Source of the DNA: Bacillota bacterium
GTDB taxonomy: Bacteria > Bacillota > Clostridia > Peptostreptococcales > Anaerovoracaceae
Reading direction: 5' to 3'
NCBI GenBank assembly: GCA_017394515.1
Contig: JAFPXY010000007.1
Span: forward strand, 1-64,000
Length of the DNA stretch: 64,000 nucleotides
Under the pieces are notes generated by a model. That model made no database searches. It saw nothing but the letters and a program-made list of their open reading frames with translations, and was not told the DNA's origin. A program made the translations under genes and the position numbers. Positions 16,469-25,860 of the stretch are shown here, piece by piece; the first letter of the stretch is position 1; every line of letters begins with the position of its first letter.

Positions 16469-18943
16469 ATGGAAGAAAGATATAACTTTAAAGAAATCGA
16501 GAAGAAATGGCAGAAGGTATGGGAAGAAAGAGAGACCTTTAAGGTAACGGAAGATCCTTCAAAGGAAAAGTTCTATTGCCTCGAAATGTTCCCTTATCCT
16601 TCAGGCAAGCTCCACATGGGTCATGTCAGGAACTATTCCATCGGAGACGTGGTAGCCAGATTCAAAAAGATGGACGGCTTTAACGTGCTCCATCCCATGG
16701 GATTTGACTCATTCGGACTTCCCGCGGAGAACGCTGCCATTCAGCACGGCATCCATCCTTCCACCTGGACTTGGGACAACATCCACGAGATGGAAAGACA
16801 GCTGAGAGAACTTGGACTTTCATATGACTGGGACAGAGAATGCTGCACCTGTTCAGAAGATTACTATCGCTGGATGCAGTGGATCTTCATTCAGTTCTAT
16901 AAAAAGGGACTTGCATATAAGAAGGAGAACCCTGTAAACTGGTGTCCTTCCTGCCAGACCGTACTTGCCAACGAGCAGGTAGTAGACGGCGTATGCGAGA
17001 GATGCAAAACTCCCGTAACCAAAAAGAACTTAAGCCAGTGGTACTTTAAGATCACAGATTACGCTGACAGACTTCTTGAAAATCTTGATAACGGTAAGCT
17101 TGACGGTTGGCCCCAGAAGGTCAGACTCATGCAAAAGAACTGGATCGGCAGATCCTACGGCTGCGAAGTTGACTTCAAGGTTAAGGATTCCGATGAAGTT
17201 CTCACCGTATTCACGACTCGTGTAGACACCATTTACGGAACCACTTTCATGGTTCTCGCTCCCGAGTATCCTACAGTTCTTGAGAACGTTAAAGGCACCG
17301 AATATGAACAGGACGTACTGGACTATATCGAGCGCGTCAACCATATGAACGAGATCGAGCGTACTTCCACCACAGCGGAGAAGACCGGTGTGTTCATCGG
17401 TAAATACGCTATCAATCCCTTCACCCATAAAGAAATGCCCATCTACATCTCAGACTACGTACTCATGGGTTATGGTACCGGTGCTGTCATGGGCGTACCC
17501 GCACATGACCAGAGAGACTTCGAGTTTGCCACCAAGTTCGGTCTTGAGATCACTCCTGTAGTAGACCCTCAGGATCCTGAAGTAGATGTAAACGATCTGA
17601 AGGAAGCCTGCGCTGCTTCCGGTATCATGATCAATTCCGGAGAGATCACCGGCATGAAGTCCGATGATGCTATCCCTTACATGATCGAAAAGGCTGAGAA
17701 GGAAGGCTTAGGACACCGCAAGGTCAACTATAAGCTGAGAGACTGGCTCATCTCTCGCCAGAGATACTGGGGAACTCCTATCCCCATGATCTACTGCGAG
17801 GATTGTGGCTGGGTTCCTGAAAAGGAAGAAAACCTTCCCGTACTTCTTCCTACAGACGTAGAATTCACCGGGAAGGGAGAATCTCCTATAGCTACATCCA
17901 AGACCTTCAGAGACTGCACCTGCCCGAGATGCGGTAAGAAGGCTCAGAGAGAAGTAGATACCATGGATACCTTCCTTGATTCATCCTGGTACTTCTTAAG
18001 ATATTGCGACAACAAGAACACTGAGAAGCCTTTCGATAAGGCAAAGGCCGACTACTGGATGGATGTAGACCAGTATATCGGCGGAGTAGAGCATGCCATC
18101 CTTCACCTTATGTACGCCAGATTCTTCCAGATGGCTCTTCATGATTTAGGACTTACCGATCACGAAGAACCCTTCAAGAACCTCCTTACACAGGGTATGG
18201 TAAATAAGGACGGAAAGAAGATGAGTAAGTCCCTCGGAAACGTAGTTTCACCTGCGGAGATCATCGAGAAGTACGGCGCTGATACAGCCAGACTCTTCAT
18301 TCTTTTCGCAGCTCCTCCTGAGAGAGAACTCGACTGGTCCGACGCCGGTGTAGAAGGCGCTTTCAGATTCCTCTTAAGAGTATACAGAATGGTAAATGAG
18401 CTCTCCGCAAGAGACCTCAAGGACGGCGAGATCGTTCCTAAGACTGCTGAAGACAAGTCCTTAAACTACAGACTCAACTTCTGCATCAAGAAGGTAAGGG
18501 AAGACGTTGGCGGAAGATTCATGTTCAATACCGCTATCTCTTCAGCCATGGAACTTGTAAATGAAATGTACAAGTACAAGGACGGAAAGAACGTCAATGA
18601 GCCGCTTCTTAAGAAGGCTATGAAAGAGCTGATCGTAATTCTTTGCCCCTTCGTACCTCATATTTCTGAAGAGATGTGGGAGCACATCGGAGGACAGGGA
18701 CTCTGCTCAGACCAACCTTGGCCTGCCTGCGACGAAAAGGCTCTCGTTCTCGATGAAGTGGAGATCGTAATTCAGATCAACGGCAAGCTCAAGGATAAGA
18801 TGGTGGTATCCAAGGATATCGACAAAGCTGAACTTGAGAAGATCGCCCTTGAAAGCGAGAAGGTAAAAGAACTCACGGAAGGCAAGACCATCATAAAGGT
18901 CATCGCCGTACCCGGAAGACTCGTAAATTTAGTAGTAAAATAA
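16469..18943 (+). CDS. leuS: Leucyl-tRNA synthetase
   Basis: The 824-residue class I synthetase shows the HIGH-type motif [17 protein letters not shown] (about 41-57), two Cys pairs of a zinc site (WCPSC and CERC), the CP1 editing domain with [20 protein letters not shown], and the KMSKS motif [15 protein letters not shown]. Length is normal for the bacterial enzyme. The editing site threonine-rich stretch [11 protein letters not shown] and the editing Asp in VPAHDQRD are kept, so misacylated tRNA should be hydrolysed. It belongs to the nadD-yqeK-rsfS-leuS run. Confidence 0.98.
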   Translation: MEERYNFKEIEKKWQKVWEERETFKVTEDPSKEKFYCLEMFPYPSGKLHMGHVRNYSIGDVVARFKKMDGFNVLHPMGFDSFGLPAENAAIQHGIHPSTWTWDNIHEMERQLRELGLSYDWDRECCTCSEDYYRWMQWIFIQFYKKGLAYKKENPVNWCPSCQTVLANEQVVDGVCERCKTPVTKKNLSQWYFKITDYADRLLENLDNGKLDGWPQKVRLMQKNWIGRSYGCEVDFKVKDSDEVLTVFTTRVDTIYGTTFMVLAPEYPTVLENVKGTEYEQDVLDYIERVNHMNEIERTSTTAEKTGVFIGKYAINPFTHKEMPIYISDYVLMGYGTGAVMGVPAHDQRDFEFATKFGLEITPVVDPQDPEVDVNDLKEACAASGIMINSGEITGMKSDDAIPYMIEKAEKEGLGHRKVNYKLRDWLISRQRYWGTPIPMIYCEDCGWVPEKEENLPVLLPTDVEFTGKGESPIATSKTFRDCTCPRCGKKAQREVDTMDTFLDSSWYFLRYCDNKNTEKPFDKAKADYWMDVDQYIGGVEHAILHLMYARFFQMALHDLGLTDHEEPFKNLLTQGMVNKDGKKMSKSLGNVVSPAEIIEKYGADTARLFILFAAPPERELDWSDAGVEGAFRFLLRVYRMVNELSARDLKDGEIVPKTAEDKSLNYRLNFCIKKVREDVGGRFMFNTAISSAMELVNEMYKYKDGKNVNEPLLKKAMKELIVILCPFVPHISEEMWEHIGGQGLCSDQPWPACDEKALVLDEVEIVIQINGKLKDKMVVSKDIDKAELEKIALESEKVKELTEGKTIIKVIAVPGRLVNLVVK

Positions 18944-18955
18944 ATATTGATATGC

Positions 18956-18987
18956 ACCGGACACGCTCGCACAGGGCGGTCCGGGGT
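18956..18987 (+). other. Hairpin between leuS and rnj
   Basis: ACCGGAC and GTCCGGGGT pair around an inner GC/GC, forming a GC-rich hairpin. No T run follows, so it is not a clear terminator. It sits 22 bp before the RNase J start codon and could be a processing or stability element. Confidence 0.4.
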
Positions 18988-19009
18988 ATTTAATAAAGAA
19001 AGGAAATAA

Positions 19010-20689
19010 ATGGCTAAAACCAAGAAAGACTGGAAGCTGCCATCCCTCAAGGTAATTCCTATCGGAGGTCTCAATGAAATCGGTAAGAACATGACCCTCC
19101 TGGAATACGACGATGAGATAATGATCATCGATTGCGGAATGAGCTTCCCAGATGACGAAATGCTCGGCATCGATGTGGTCATTCCTGATTTCAGCTATCT
19201 CATAGCAAACCGCGACAAGATCAAAGGTCTGGTGCTGACACACGGTCATGAGGACCATATAGGCGCCATACCTTATCTTTTGAGAGACATAAAAGTTCCG
19301 GTGTACGGCACAAGACTCACCATCGGACTTGTCAGAAATAAGCTTGAAGAACACAATATAATCGGCGATCTGAAGATCATTAACGCCGGTGAAAGCTTTA
19401 AGCTGGGCAGTTACTTTGAGATAGAAGCCATCAGAACGACCCATAGCATAGCTGACAGCATTTGCATGGCCATAAACACCCCTCAGGGAGTTGTCTTCCA
19501 TTCGGGAGATTTCAAGATAGACTATACACCCGTTGACGGAGACCCCATCGATCTGGGCAAACTGGCCGAGATCGGAGAAAGGGGCGTGAGGCTGATGCTT
19601 TGCGACAGCACCAATGCGACCAGACCGGGCTTCACACAATCGGAGAGAGTGGTAGGAAGGACCCTGGAGAACATCTTCAGGACCGCAAAAAACAGAATTA
19701 TAATCGCCACTTTCTCATCTAACGTGCACAGAGTGCAAAAAATTATCGAAAACGCCATCCTCTGTGGCAGGAAGGTGGCGGTATCCGGCAGATCCATGGA
19801 GAAGGTAGTCAAGCTTGCCATAGAACTCGGATACCTCAATATACCGGAGGGTGAACTGGTGGATCTTAAGATGACCAGGGACATCCCCGATAATCAGCTG
19901 GTGATCATCACCACAGGATCACAAGGAGAGCCCATGTCGGCTCTTTCAAGAATAGCTTCAGGAGAACATAAGGGTATAAAGCTTAAACCCGGTGACATGG
20001 TTATCCTGAGCTCTACACCGGTTCCCGGTAATGAAAAGAGTGTATCAAATGTAGTTAACAAGCTCTTTGAGGCAGGAGCAGACGTAATATATTCTGATAT
20101 CGCGGAGATCCACGTATCAGGACACGCCTGTCAGGAAGAACTCAAACTCCTGCATTCACTTCTGAAACCTCAGTACTTCATGCCTGTACACGGTGAATTC
20201 AGACATCTCATAAGCCACGCAAGACTTGCAGAAGCACTTGGAGAAAAGAAAGAAAACATCTTCGTTATCGAAAACGGAGACATCTTAAACGTATCAGAAG
20301 ACGAGGCCTTCGTAGAACCTAAGAAGGTTGAAGCGGATGCTATTCTTGTGGATGGACTCGGAGTAGGTGACGTAGGAAACATCGTCCTGAGAGACCGTAA
20401 ACATCTGTCGGAATCAGGCCTCATTATCGTAGTGGCTGCCATTGCCCAGGAAGGTTATGTGGTATCCGGACCGGATCTGGTGTCCCGCGGATTCGTCTAC
20501 GTCAAAGAGAACGAAGAACTCATGGAATACGCAAGACAGGTGGCACTTAACGCCCTTGATAAGGCCCTGGATTCTGGCATTCGTGACTGGAACACACTTA
20601 AGGCCAGAGTCAGAGACGCTCTTTCATCTTACATCTATGAAGTTACCATGAGGAGCCCTATAATCTTACCTATATTTTTGGAGGTTTAA
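19010..20689 (+). CDS. rnj: Ribonuclease J
   Basis: The 559-residue protein has the beta-CASP metallo-beta-lactamase layout: LTHGHEDHIGAIPYLL (motif 2), HSGDFKID, the beta-CASP segment with NVHRVQKIIENA, and the terminal HVSGHACQEELKLLHSLLKPQYFMPVHGEFRH. RNase J combines 5'-3' exo- and endonuclease activity in mRNA decay and rRNA maturation. The start follows GAAAGGAAATAA. Only one paralogue is present in the window, so J1 versus J2 cannot be told. ylbF starts 1 bp after its stop, behind the GGAGG that overlaps the end of rnj. Confidence 0.96.
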   Translation: MAKTKKDWKLPSLKVIPIGGLNEIGKNMTLLEYDDEIMIIDCGMSFPDDEMLGIDVVIPDFSYLIANRDKIKGLVLTHGHEDHIGAIPYLLRDIKVPVYGTRLTIGLVRNKLEEHNIIGDLKIINAGESFKLGSYFEIEAIRTTHSIADSICMAINTPQGVVFHSGDFKIDYTPVDGDPIDLGKLAEIGERGVRLMLCDSTNATRPGFTQSERVVGRTLENIFRTAKNRIIIATFSSNVHRVQKIIENAILCGRKVAVSGRSMEKVVKLAIELGYLNIPEGELVDLKMTRDIPDNQLVIITTGSQGEPMSALSRIASGEHKGIKLKPGDMVILSSTPVPGNEKSVSNVVNKLFEAGADVIYSDIAEIHVSGHACQEELKLLHSLLKPQYFMPVHGEFRHLISHARLAEALGEKKENIFVIENGDILNVSEDEAFVEPKKVEADAILVDGLGVGDVGNIVLRDRKHLSESGLIIVVAAIAQEGYVVSGPDLVSRGFVYVKENEELMEYARQVALNALDKALDSGIRDWNTLKARVRDALSSYIYEVTMRSPIILPIFLEV

Positions 20690-20690
20690 C

Positions 20691-21035
20691 ATGAACGTAT
20701 ATGATCAGGCCCATCAGCTGGCCAAAGCAATAAAGGAATCTGAAGAATTCAAGCGTTATCAGAGCGCAGAAGACATGATCAAGACCAAGCCGGATCTGGA
20801 TCAGATGATCAAGGATTTCCAGCAGAAATCCATGGAGATCCAGCTCAAGCAGATGGCCGGAGAACAGCCTGATGCAGAAGATATGCAAAAAATTCAGCAG
20901 CTCTATGGAATCGTCGCCATGGATCCCATGGCAGCTTCATACATGGATGCTGAGATGCGCTTTTCCATTATGATGAAAGATGTTTATGAGATCATCGGAG
21001 AAGCCATCGGCAAGGGCGGAATCCCCGGAATGTAA
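20691..21035 (+). CDS. YlbF/YmcA family protein
   Basis: The 114-residue, mostly helical protein contains AHQLAKAIKESEEFKRYQSAEDMIKTKPDLDQMIKDFQQKSMEIQL, the family signature. In Bacillus, YlbF, YmcA and YaaT form a complex that tunes RNase Y and mRNA processing. Its direct coupling to rnj here fits a role in RNA turnover (inference). The C-terminus is glycine-rich (IGKGGIPGM). Confidence 0.9.
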   Translation: MNVYDQAHQLAKAIKESEEFKRYQSAEDMIKTKPDLDQMIKDFQQKSMEIQLKQMAGEQPDAEDMQKIQQLYGIVAMDPMAASYMDAEMRFSIMMKDVYEIIGEAIGKGGIPGM

Positions 21036-21053
21036 TAAAACATCAATAAACTA

Positions 21054-21082
21054 TTGAATGAATGATTTTTTTGTGGTAAAAT
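21054..21082 (+). promoter_or_regulatory. Probable efp promoter
   Basis: TTGAAT (21054-21059) and TAAAAT (21077-21082) are spaced 17 bp apart between ylbF and efp, about 80 bp before the start codon. Confidence 0.6.
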
Positions 21083-21100
21083 AATTCAGTCGTTAATGAT

Positions 21101-21142
21101 CCTGCTGTAGACGTACAGTAGGTAGATTATAAAGCTTTATAA
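21101..21142 (+). promoter_or_regulatory. Stem-loop and palindrome in the efp leader
   Basis: CCTGCTGTA (21101-21109) pairs with TACAGTAGG (21114-21122) around GACG. The perfect 16-base palindrome TTATAAAGCTTTATAA follows at 21127-21142, ending 8 bp before the ribosome binding site. Neither is followed by a T run. They may be leader RNA structures or a protein-binding site. Confidence 0.4.
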
Positions 21143-21160
21143 TTAAGATTGGAGAAGAAT

Positions 21161-21721
21161 ATGGTATACGCTAGTGATTTTAGAAAAGGTAAAACATTCA
21201 TCGTAAATGGAGAACCTTGCGTCGTTCTCGATTTCCAGCACGTTAAGCCCGGTAAGGGAGCTGCATTCGTAAGAACCAAATACAGAAACATTCTTACAGG
21301 TGCTACAAGAGAAGAAGCTTTCAACCCTTCCGATAAGTTTGATGACGCTATCATCGCGACCAAGAAGATGCAGTATCTCTATAATGACGGAGAACTCTAC
21401 TACTTCATGGACCCTGAGACATACGATCAGATCCCTCTTGCACAGGAGCAGGTAGAAGACGCTGTTAAGTGGATCAGAGAAAACGATGAAGTTACCATCA
21501 AGTTCTTCCAGGGCAATGCTTTCCAGGTAGAAGCTGAGAACTTCGTAAACCTTGAAGTAATCGACTGCGAACCCGGCGTTAAGGGCAACACCGCTACTAA
21601 CGTTACCAAGGCAGCTACAGTTGAGACAGGAGCTACCGTACAGGTTCCTATCTTCATCGAGCAGGGTGAGAAGATCCAGATCGATACCAGAACAGGTGAG
21701 TATTTAGGAAGAGCTAAATAA
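21161..21721 (+). CDS. efp: Translation elongation factor P
   Basis: The 186-residue protein has three OB-like domains. The N-terminal KOW-like domain carries the tip loop [16 protein letters not shown], with a lysine at the position modified in many bacteria; the C-terminus carries [30 protein letters not shown] relieves stalling at polyproline. An in-frame ATG lies 12 bases upstream, but GGAG at 21151-21154 precedes the ATG at 21161, and family alignment starts there ([10 protein letters not shown]). Confidence 0.97.
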   Translation: MVYASDFRKGKTFIVNGEPCVVLDFQHVKPGKGAAFVRTKYRNILTGATREEAFNPSDKFDDAIIATKKMQYLYNDGELYYFMDPETYDQIPLAQEQVEDAVKWIRENDEVTIKFFQGNAFQVEAENFVNLEVIDCEPGVKGNTATNVTKAATVETGATVQVPIFIEQGEKIQIDTRTGEYLGRAK

Positions 21722-21738
21722 GTATATTTTGCAAAATG

Positions 21739-21769
21739 AGGGACGCCTTGTGTGTCCCTTGTATTTTTT
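21739..21769 (+). terminator. Terminator after efp
   Basis: AGGGAC (21739-21744) pairs with GTCCCT (21754-21759), flanked by A-rich and T-rich arms, with TATTTTTT following. It lies 14 bp before mltG, so some readthrough may feed that gene. Confidence 0.65.
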
Positions 21770-21782
21770 GGAAAGAGGAATT

Positions 21783-22817
21783 ATGAGAAAGTTTTTAATA
21801 GGACTGCTGGTGATCATAGTCATAGTAGGCGGAGTGGGGATATGGTTCGTTAATAATCTCGACAATGCCAAGGATCCCGACAGTACAGAAGAAATATCCA
21901 TTGAGATCCCTGAGGGAACCTATGCCAGCGAGATCGGAAAGATCCTTGAGAAGAATGGCATTATTAATTCTGCCCTTAACTTCAAGGTCTATCTTAAACT
22001 GACCAAATATGACGGTCAGATGAAGGCCGGCAACTACACCTTAAGCCCCTCAATGGACTTTAAGACCATCGTTACCAAGCTTGAAGAGAATGAGACGAAC
22101 GATATGATGGTAACAGTTCCTGAAGGTCTTACCATCGAACAGACCGCCAGAAAGCTTGCTGATCAGGGGGCAGGAAAGTATAAGAAGTTCATGAAAGCCA
22201 TCAAGAAGGGCGACTTTGACTATAGTTGGCTCAAAGGAGATTCCCTTGAAGGTTATCTCATGCCGGATACTTACAGCATCCCTAAGGGAACTTCTGAACA
22301 TGATATCATCGACATGATGCTGGATAACTTCGAAGATCATATGGTCAAGGCTTATGAGAAGTCCAAGAGCAGTATCAAAGATGATTATTCCTTAGACGAG
22401 ATCCTGACCACAGCTTCCATCATCGAGAGAGAATGCGCTGTAAACGAAGAGAGACCTCTGGTAGCATCAGTTATCTATAACAGAATGAACAATAACATGA
22501 TGCTTCAGATGTGCTCCACGGTACAGTATATCCTGTTAAGGGATACCGGAGAGACCAAAGCACTTCTCTACAATGATGATATTGCCATCGATGATCCATA
22601 TAACACTTATATACACTACGGACTTCCTCCGGGACCTATTTGCAGCCCTGGACTCAAATCCTTCAAGGCTGCTCTTAAGCCGGACAAGTCTGATTATCTC
22701 TTCTTCGTATTAAGCGCTGATCTGGATGGAACCAGCAGATTCACATCCGACTACAATCAGTTCTTAAAGGATAAAGACGAGTATTACGAGGCATATAATG
22801 CCGCTCATTCAAAATAA
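21783..22817 (+). CDS. mltG: Endolytic murein transglycosylase MltG
   Basis: The 344-residue protein has one N-terminal membrane helix (FLIGLLVIIVIVGGVGIWFV), a LysM-like subdomain, and the YceG domain with the catalytic-glutamate motif TTASIIERE and the C-terminal YNTYIHYGLPPGPICSPG. MltG cleaves nascent peptidoglycan strands and sets glycan length. An upstream in-frame start (21729) is rejected because it runs through the efp terminator, while AAAGAGGA precedes the ATG at 21783. In B. subtilis the homologue (yrrL) precedes trmR and trhP genes, as it does here with two extra genes between. Confidence 0.95.
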   Translation: MRKFLIGLLVIIVIVGGVGIWFVNNLDNAKDPDSTEEISIEIPEGTYASEIGKILEKNGIINSALNFKVYLKLTKYDGQMKAGNYTLSPSMDFKTIVTKLEENETNDMMVTVPEGLTIEQTARKLADQGAGKYKKFMKAIKKGDFDYSWLKGDSLEGYLMPDTYSIPKGTSEHDIIDMMLDNFEDHMVKAYEKSKSSIKDDYSLDEILTTASIIERECAVNEERPLVASVIYNRMNNNMMLQMCSTVQYILLRDTGETKALLYNDDIAIDDPYNTYIHYGLPPGPICSPGLKSFKAALKPDKSDYLFFVLSADLDGTSRFTSDYNQFLKDKDEYYEAYNAAHSK

Positions 22818-22856
22818 TTCAATTACCAGTCCATCTAAAAGGGAGTGATAAGTCTA

Positions 22857-23864
22857 ATGGACGCGGACAGTCGAATATCTATCATATTCATACTGATTCT
22901 ATTGATTTTGGCAGCTCTGTTTGCTGTGGCTGAAACAGCCTTTGCTTCAGCATCTCAGTCCAAATTAAAGGTCAGCGCGGATCGCGGTGACGAGAGGGCA
23001 GAAAGAGCTGTAAATATACTTGACAACATTGAGTCAGCCATAAGCACGCTGCTCATTTGCACCAATATCGTACACCTGACCATAGCCACCGTCGTTACCG
23101 TTATGGTAACAAGATTATGGGGGCTTGGTTTGGTGTCGGTTTCTACTATTATCACAACCCTGGTGGTGTTTTTTGCGGGAGAAATGCTTCCTAAGAGCAT
23201 CGCCAAGAAAAATCCCGAGAAATTTGCCTTGCATACAGCAGGGCTTCTTTCAGTTATGATGAAGATCTTCGATCCTTTGGCCAGACTTCTGACCTGGATC
23301 GGCCTTCAGGCGGCTAAACTTACCAAGGGTGAGCCGGAGATCTCTGTCACAGAGGATGAGCTCCTTGATATCTTTGAAGATCTGGCCGAAGAAGGAGTCC
23401 TGGATGACGATCAGGAGGACATGATGTCTTCCGTTCTGGAATTCACCGATACCAAGACCGGAAGGATATTGACCCCTAAGAAAAAAATCATCGGAATAGA
23501 TGTGAACATGTCCAAAGAGGAGATCTTTGAACTGATCAATACTCTCAATCATTCAAGAGTAGTGGTCTATGACGGCGTCATCGATAACGTTCTCGGAATC
23601 TTGAGGATTAGAGAATATCTCAAGGAATACCTTAAGACCAGGGAGATCCCCGATGTGAGAGATATAATGGATGAACCTTACTATGTTTCATCCAAGACTA
23701 TGGCAGATGAACTTCTTGAAGAAATGTCCAGAGCGAGACAGAATATAGCTCTTGTTAAGGGCGTAAACGGTAAGTTCATAGGACTTGTTTCCATCGAGGA
23801 TATTTTGGAAGAACTTGTGGGAGATATCTTCGACGAGAGCGACGAGGAAGGAGGTCAATTATGA
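22857..23864 (+). CDS. CNNM/HlyC-CorC family membrane protein (first copy)
   Basis: The 335-residue protein starts with a CNNM transmembrane domain of about four helices (1-150), followed by two CBS repeats (about 190-330) in which DEEDEL-like acidic stretches and SIEDILEELVGDIFDE are visible. There is no clear C-terminal CorC-HlyC domain, so this copy is shorter than its neighbour. Family members are linked to magnesium or cobalt efflux. A GTG at 22845 is inside the ribosome binding site; the ATG at 22857 follows GGGAG at a suitable distance. It overlaps the second copy by 4 bp. Confidence 0.9.
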   Translation: MDADSRISIIFILILLILAALFAVAETAFASASQSKLKVSADRGDERAERAVNILDNIESAISTLLICTNIVHLTIATVVTVMVTRLWGLGLVSVSTIITTLVVFFAGEMLPKSIAKKNPEKFALHTAGLLSVMMKIFDPLARLLTWIGLQAAKLTKGEPEISVTEDELLDIFEDLAEEGVLDDDQEDMMSSVLEFTDTKTGRILTPKKKIIGIDVNMSKEEIFELINTLNHSRVVVYDGVIDNVLGILRIREYLKEYLKTREIPDVRDIMDEPYYVSSKTMADELLEEMSRARQNIALVKGVNGKFIGLVSIEDILEELVGDIFDESDEEGGQL

Positions 23865-25150
23865 ATATAGGCCTTCTTATAGCCGGCATTGTGCTCTGTA
23901 TCATGTTCTCAGCCCTGTTCTCCGCATCAGAAATGGCTCTGTCCTCAGCCAACAAGGTGAGAATAGAGAATGAAGCGGAGGAGGGTAATAAACGTGCAGG
24001 TACTGCCCTTAAACTTATCGAAAATTTCGATGACAGCTTAGGCGCCATCCTCATAGGAAACAATCTGGTGAATATCGCCGCATCATCCATGAGCTCCGTC
24101 CTCGTGATTCTTCTCACGGGAACGGATAAGATGGCTTGGCTAGCCACGATCATAATCACCATTTTGGTAGTTATCTTCGGTGAGACCATGCCAAAGATAA
24201 CAGCTAAGCAGAACGCTACCAGCTTCTCCCTTAGAATCGCTCCCTTCGTGAGATTCTTAAGCATAGTTTTGAAGCCTCTCGTTAAGGCTGTGGTTTGGCT
24301 TGTGAATAAACTCACCCCTCATAGATATGAGGAAGAAGAGGAGCCCGACGAGGAAGAATCCATAGAAGAACTGGCTACTATCATCGAGACCGCTGAGGAC
24401 GAAGGAGTCCTCGATGAAGATCAGAAAGAGCTTCTGATAGCTGCTCTGGACTTCGCCGATATCTCAGCTTATGAAGTAATGACTTCCAGAGTTGACCTGG
24501 ATGCCATAGATATCGAAGATTCTCTTGAAGAGATCATGGAGCTGGTTAACGAGACGCCTTTCACCAGGCTTCCCGTCTATGAGGATAGTATCGATAATGT
24601 CATCGGCGTTCTCCATTTGAACGATCTCCTTAAGGAAATGGCCACCAAGGATGAGATAGACATAAGAAGCATATTGATGGAACCTGTCTTCGTTTACAGG
24701 ACCACCAAGCTTCCAAGCGTCCTCCAGGCATTGAGGGAGGCTAATCAACATATGGCCATCGTCACGGATGAATACAGCGGAACCGATGGCGTCATAACCA
24801 TGGAAGACGTCCTTGAAGAAGTCGTAGGCGAGATCTGGGACGAAAACGACCTTGTAGAGGAAGAGATCGTAGTCAAGAACGAGAGAGAATACGAGCTTGA
24901 CGGAGATCTTAATATCTACGATTTCCTTGAGATCGTAGGAATGGACGAAGATGATTACGAGTCCGATTATGATTCAGAGACCGTAGGCGGCTGGGTCATG
25001 GAAATGCTGGAGCGTTTCCCCGTAGTGGGAGACGAGTTCCGCTATGAGAACTTCACCCTGAAGGTTCTGGAAGCTGAAGAACGAAGGGTGGACAAAGTTC
25101 TTCTCACCATAGACGAAGAAAAGGAGCCTGAAGATGATGAAGAAAACTGA
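23861..25150 (+). CDS. CNNM/HlyC-CorC family membrane protein (second copy)
   Basis: The 429-residue protein has the CNNM membrane domain, an acidic linker (EEEEEPDEEESIEE), two CBS repeats (VIGVLHLNDLLKEM; MAIVTDEYSGTDGVITMEDVLEEVVGEIWDE) and a C-terminal CorC_HlyC transporter-associated domain (YELDGDLNIYDFLEIVG to the end). It differs from the upstream paralogue by this extra domain. The pair probably acts together in divalent cation homeostasis (inference). Start overlaps the first copy by 4 bp; its end overlaps trmR by 17 bp. Confidence 0.92.
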   Translation: MNIGLLIAGIVLCIMFSALFSASEMALSSANKVRIENEAEEGNKRAGTALKLIENFDDSLGAILIGNNLVNIAASSMSSVLVILLTGTDKMAWLATIIITILVVIFGETMPKITAKQNATSFSLRIAPFVRFLSIVLKPLVKAVVWLVNKLTPHRYEEEEEPDEEESIEELATIIETAEDEGVLDEDQKELLIAALDFADISAYEVMTSRVDLDAIDIEDSLEEIMELVNETPFTRLPVYEDSIDNVIGVLHLNDLLKEMATKDEIDIRSILMEPVFVYRTTKLPSVLQALREANQHMAIVTDEYSGTDGVITMEDVLEEVVGEIWDENDLVEEEIVVKNEREYELDGDLNIYDFLEIVGMDEDDYESDYDSETVGGWVMEMLERFPVVGDEFRYENFTLKVLEAEERRVDKVLLTIDEEKEPEDDEEN

Positions 25151-25844
25151 AGAAACCATCATGAGGCATATAACGAAGGACATCACCAATGAAGGTGTGA
25201 CGGAGTATATAGCTAGTTTCTACAGGCCTCTCACGGAGGATTTGGCGAATCTCAGGCGCGAAGCGGATAAGACAGCCATTCCCATTATCCTTCCTGAAAC
25301 GGAGAATTTCCTTAGTACCTTGCTGGATATTATCCGTCCGAAAAGGGTGTTGGAGATTGGAACTTCCGTAGGCTATTCTTCCATGTTCTTTGCGCAAAAA
25401 GTCCTCGACACAGGTATATCAAGACCCAGCATCTTCACCATCGAAAAGGACGAGGAAACCTACGATTTAGCCTTAAGAAATATTTCAGATCTGGGATATG
25501 ATAAGTATATCCACTGTCTCTTAGGAGATGGCGAGGAGGTCATAAATTCACTTCTGGACGACGGAATAGAGAAATTCGACCTGGCATTTATCGATGCTGC
25601 TAAATCTCATTATATGCGATTTCTGGAGGCCACTTTAAAGGTCATGAGACCCGGCGGCATCATATTGGTAGATGACACCTTGTTCCAGGGAAGACCTGCC
25701 TTGGATCCGGAGGAACCTCCCAGGAAACACCGTACCAACGTGAAGGCTTTAAGAGAGTTCAATGAAGCTGTAGCTTTTGATCCTCGCTTCAGTACAAGCC
25801 TGCTGGCGGTTGGTAATGGATTGACTATCATTAAAATATTGTAA
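25134..25844 (+). CDS. trmR: tRNA 5-hydroxyuridine methyltransferase TrmR (YrrM-like O-methyltransferase)
   Basis: The 236-residue SAM-dependent O-methyltransferase has VLEIGTSVGYSSMFFA (motif I), FDLAFIDAAKSHY and GGIILVDDTLFQGR, as in the caffeoyl-CoA-type family. In Bacillus the neighbour of U32 peptidase genes is TrmR, which methylates 5-hydroxyuridine at wobble position 34. The directly following U32 gene supports this assignment. AGGAG lies eight bases before the ATG at 25134, inside the end of the previous gene. Confidence 0.88.
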   Translation: MMKKTEETIMRHITKDITNEGVTEYIASFYRPLTEDLANLRREADKTAIPIILPETENFLSTLLDIIRPKRVLEIGTSVGYSSMFFAQKVLDTGISRPSIFTIEKDEETYDLALRNISDLGYDKYIHCLLGDGEEVINSLLDDGIEKFDLAFIDAAKSHYMRFLEATLKVMRPGGIILVDDTLFQGRPALDPEEPPRKHRTNVKALREFNEAVAFDPRFSTSLLAVGNGLTIIKIL

Positions 25845-25860
25845 AAGGAATTTTTTGCTG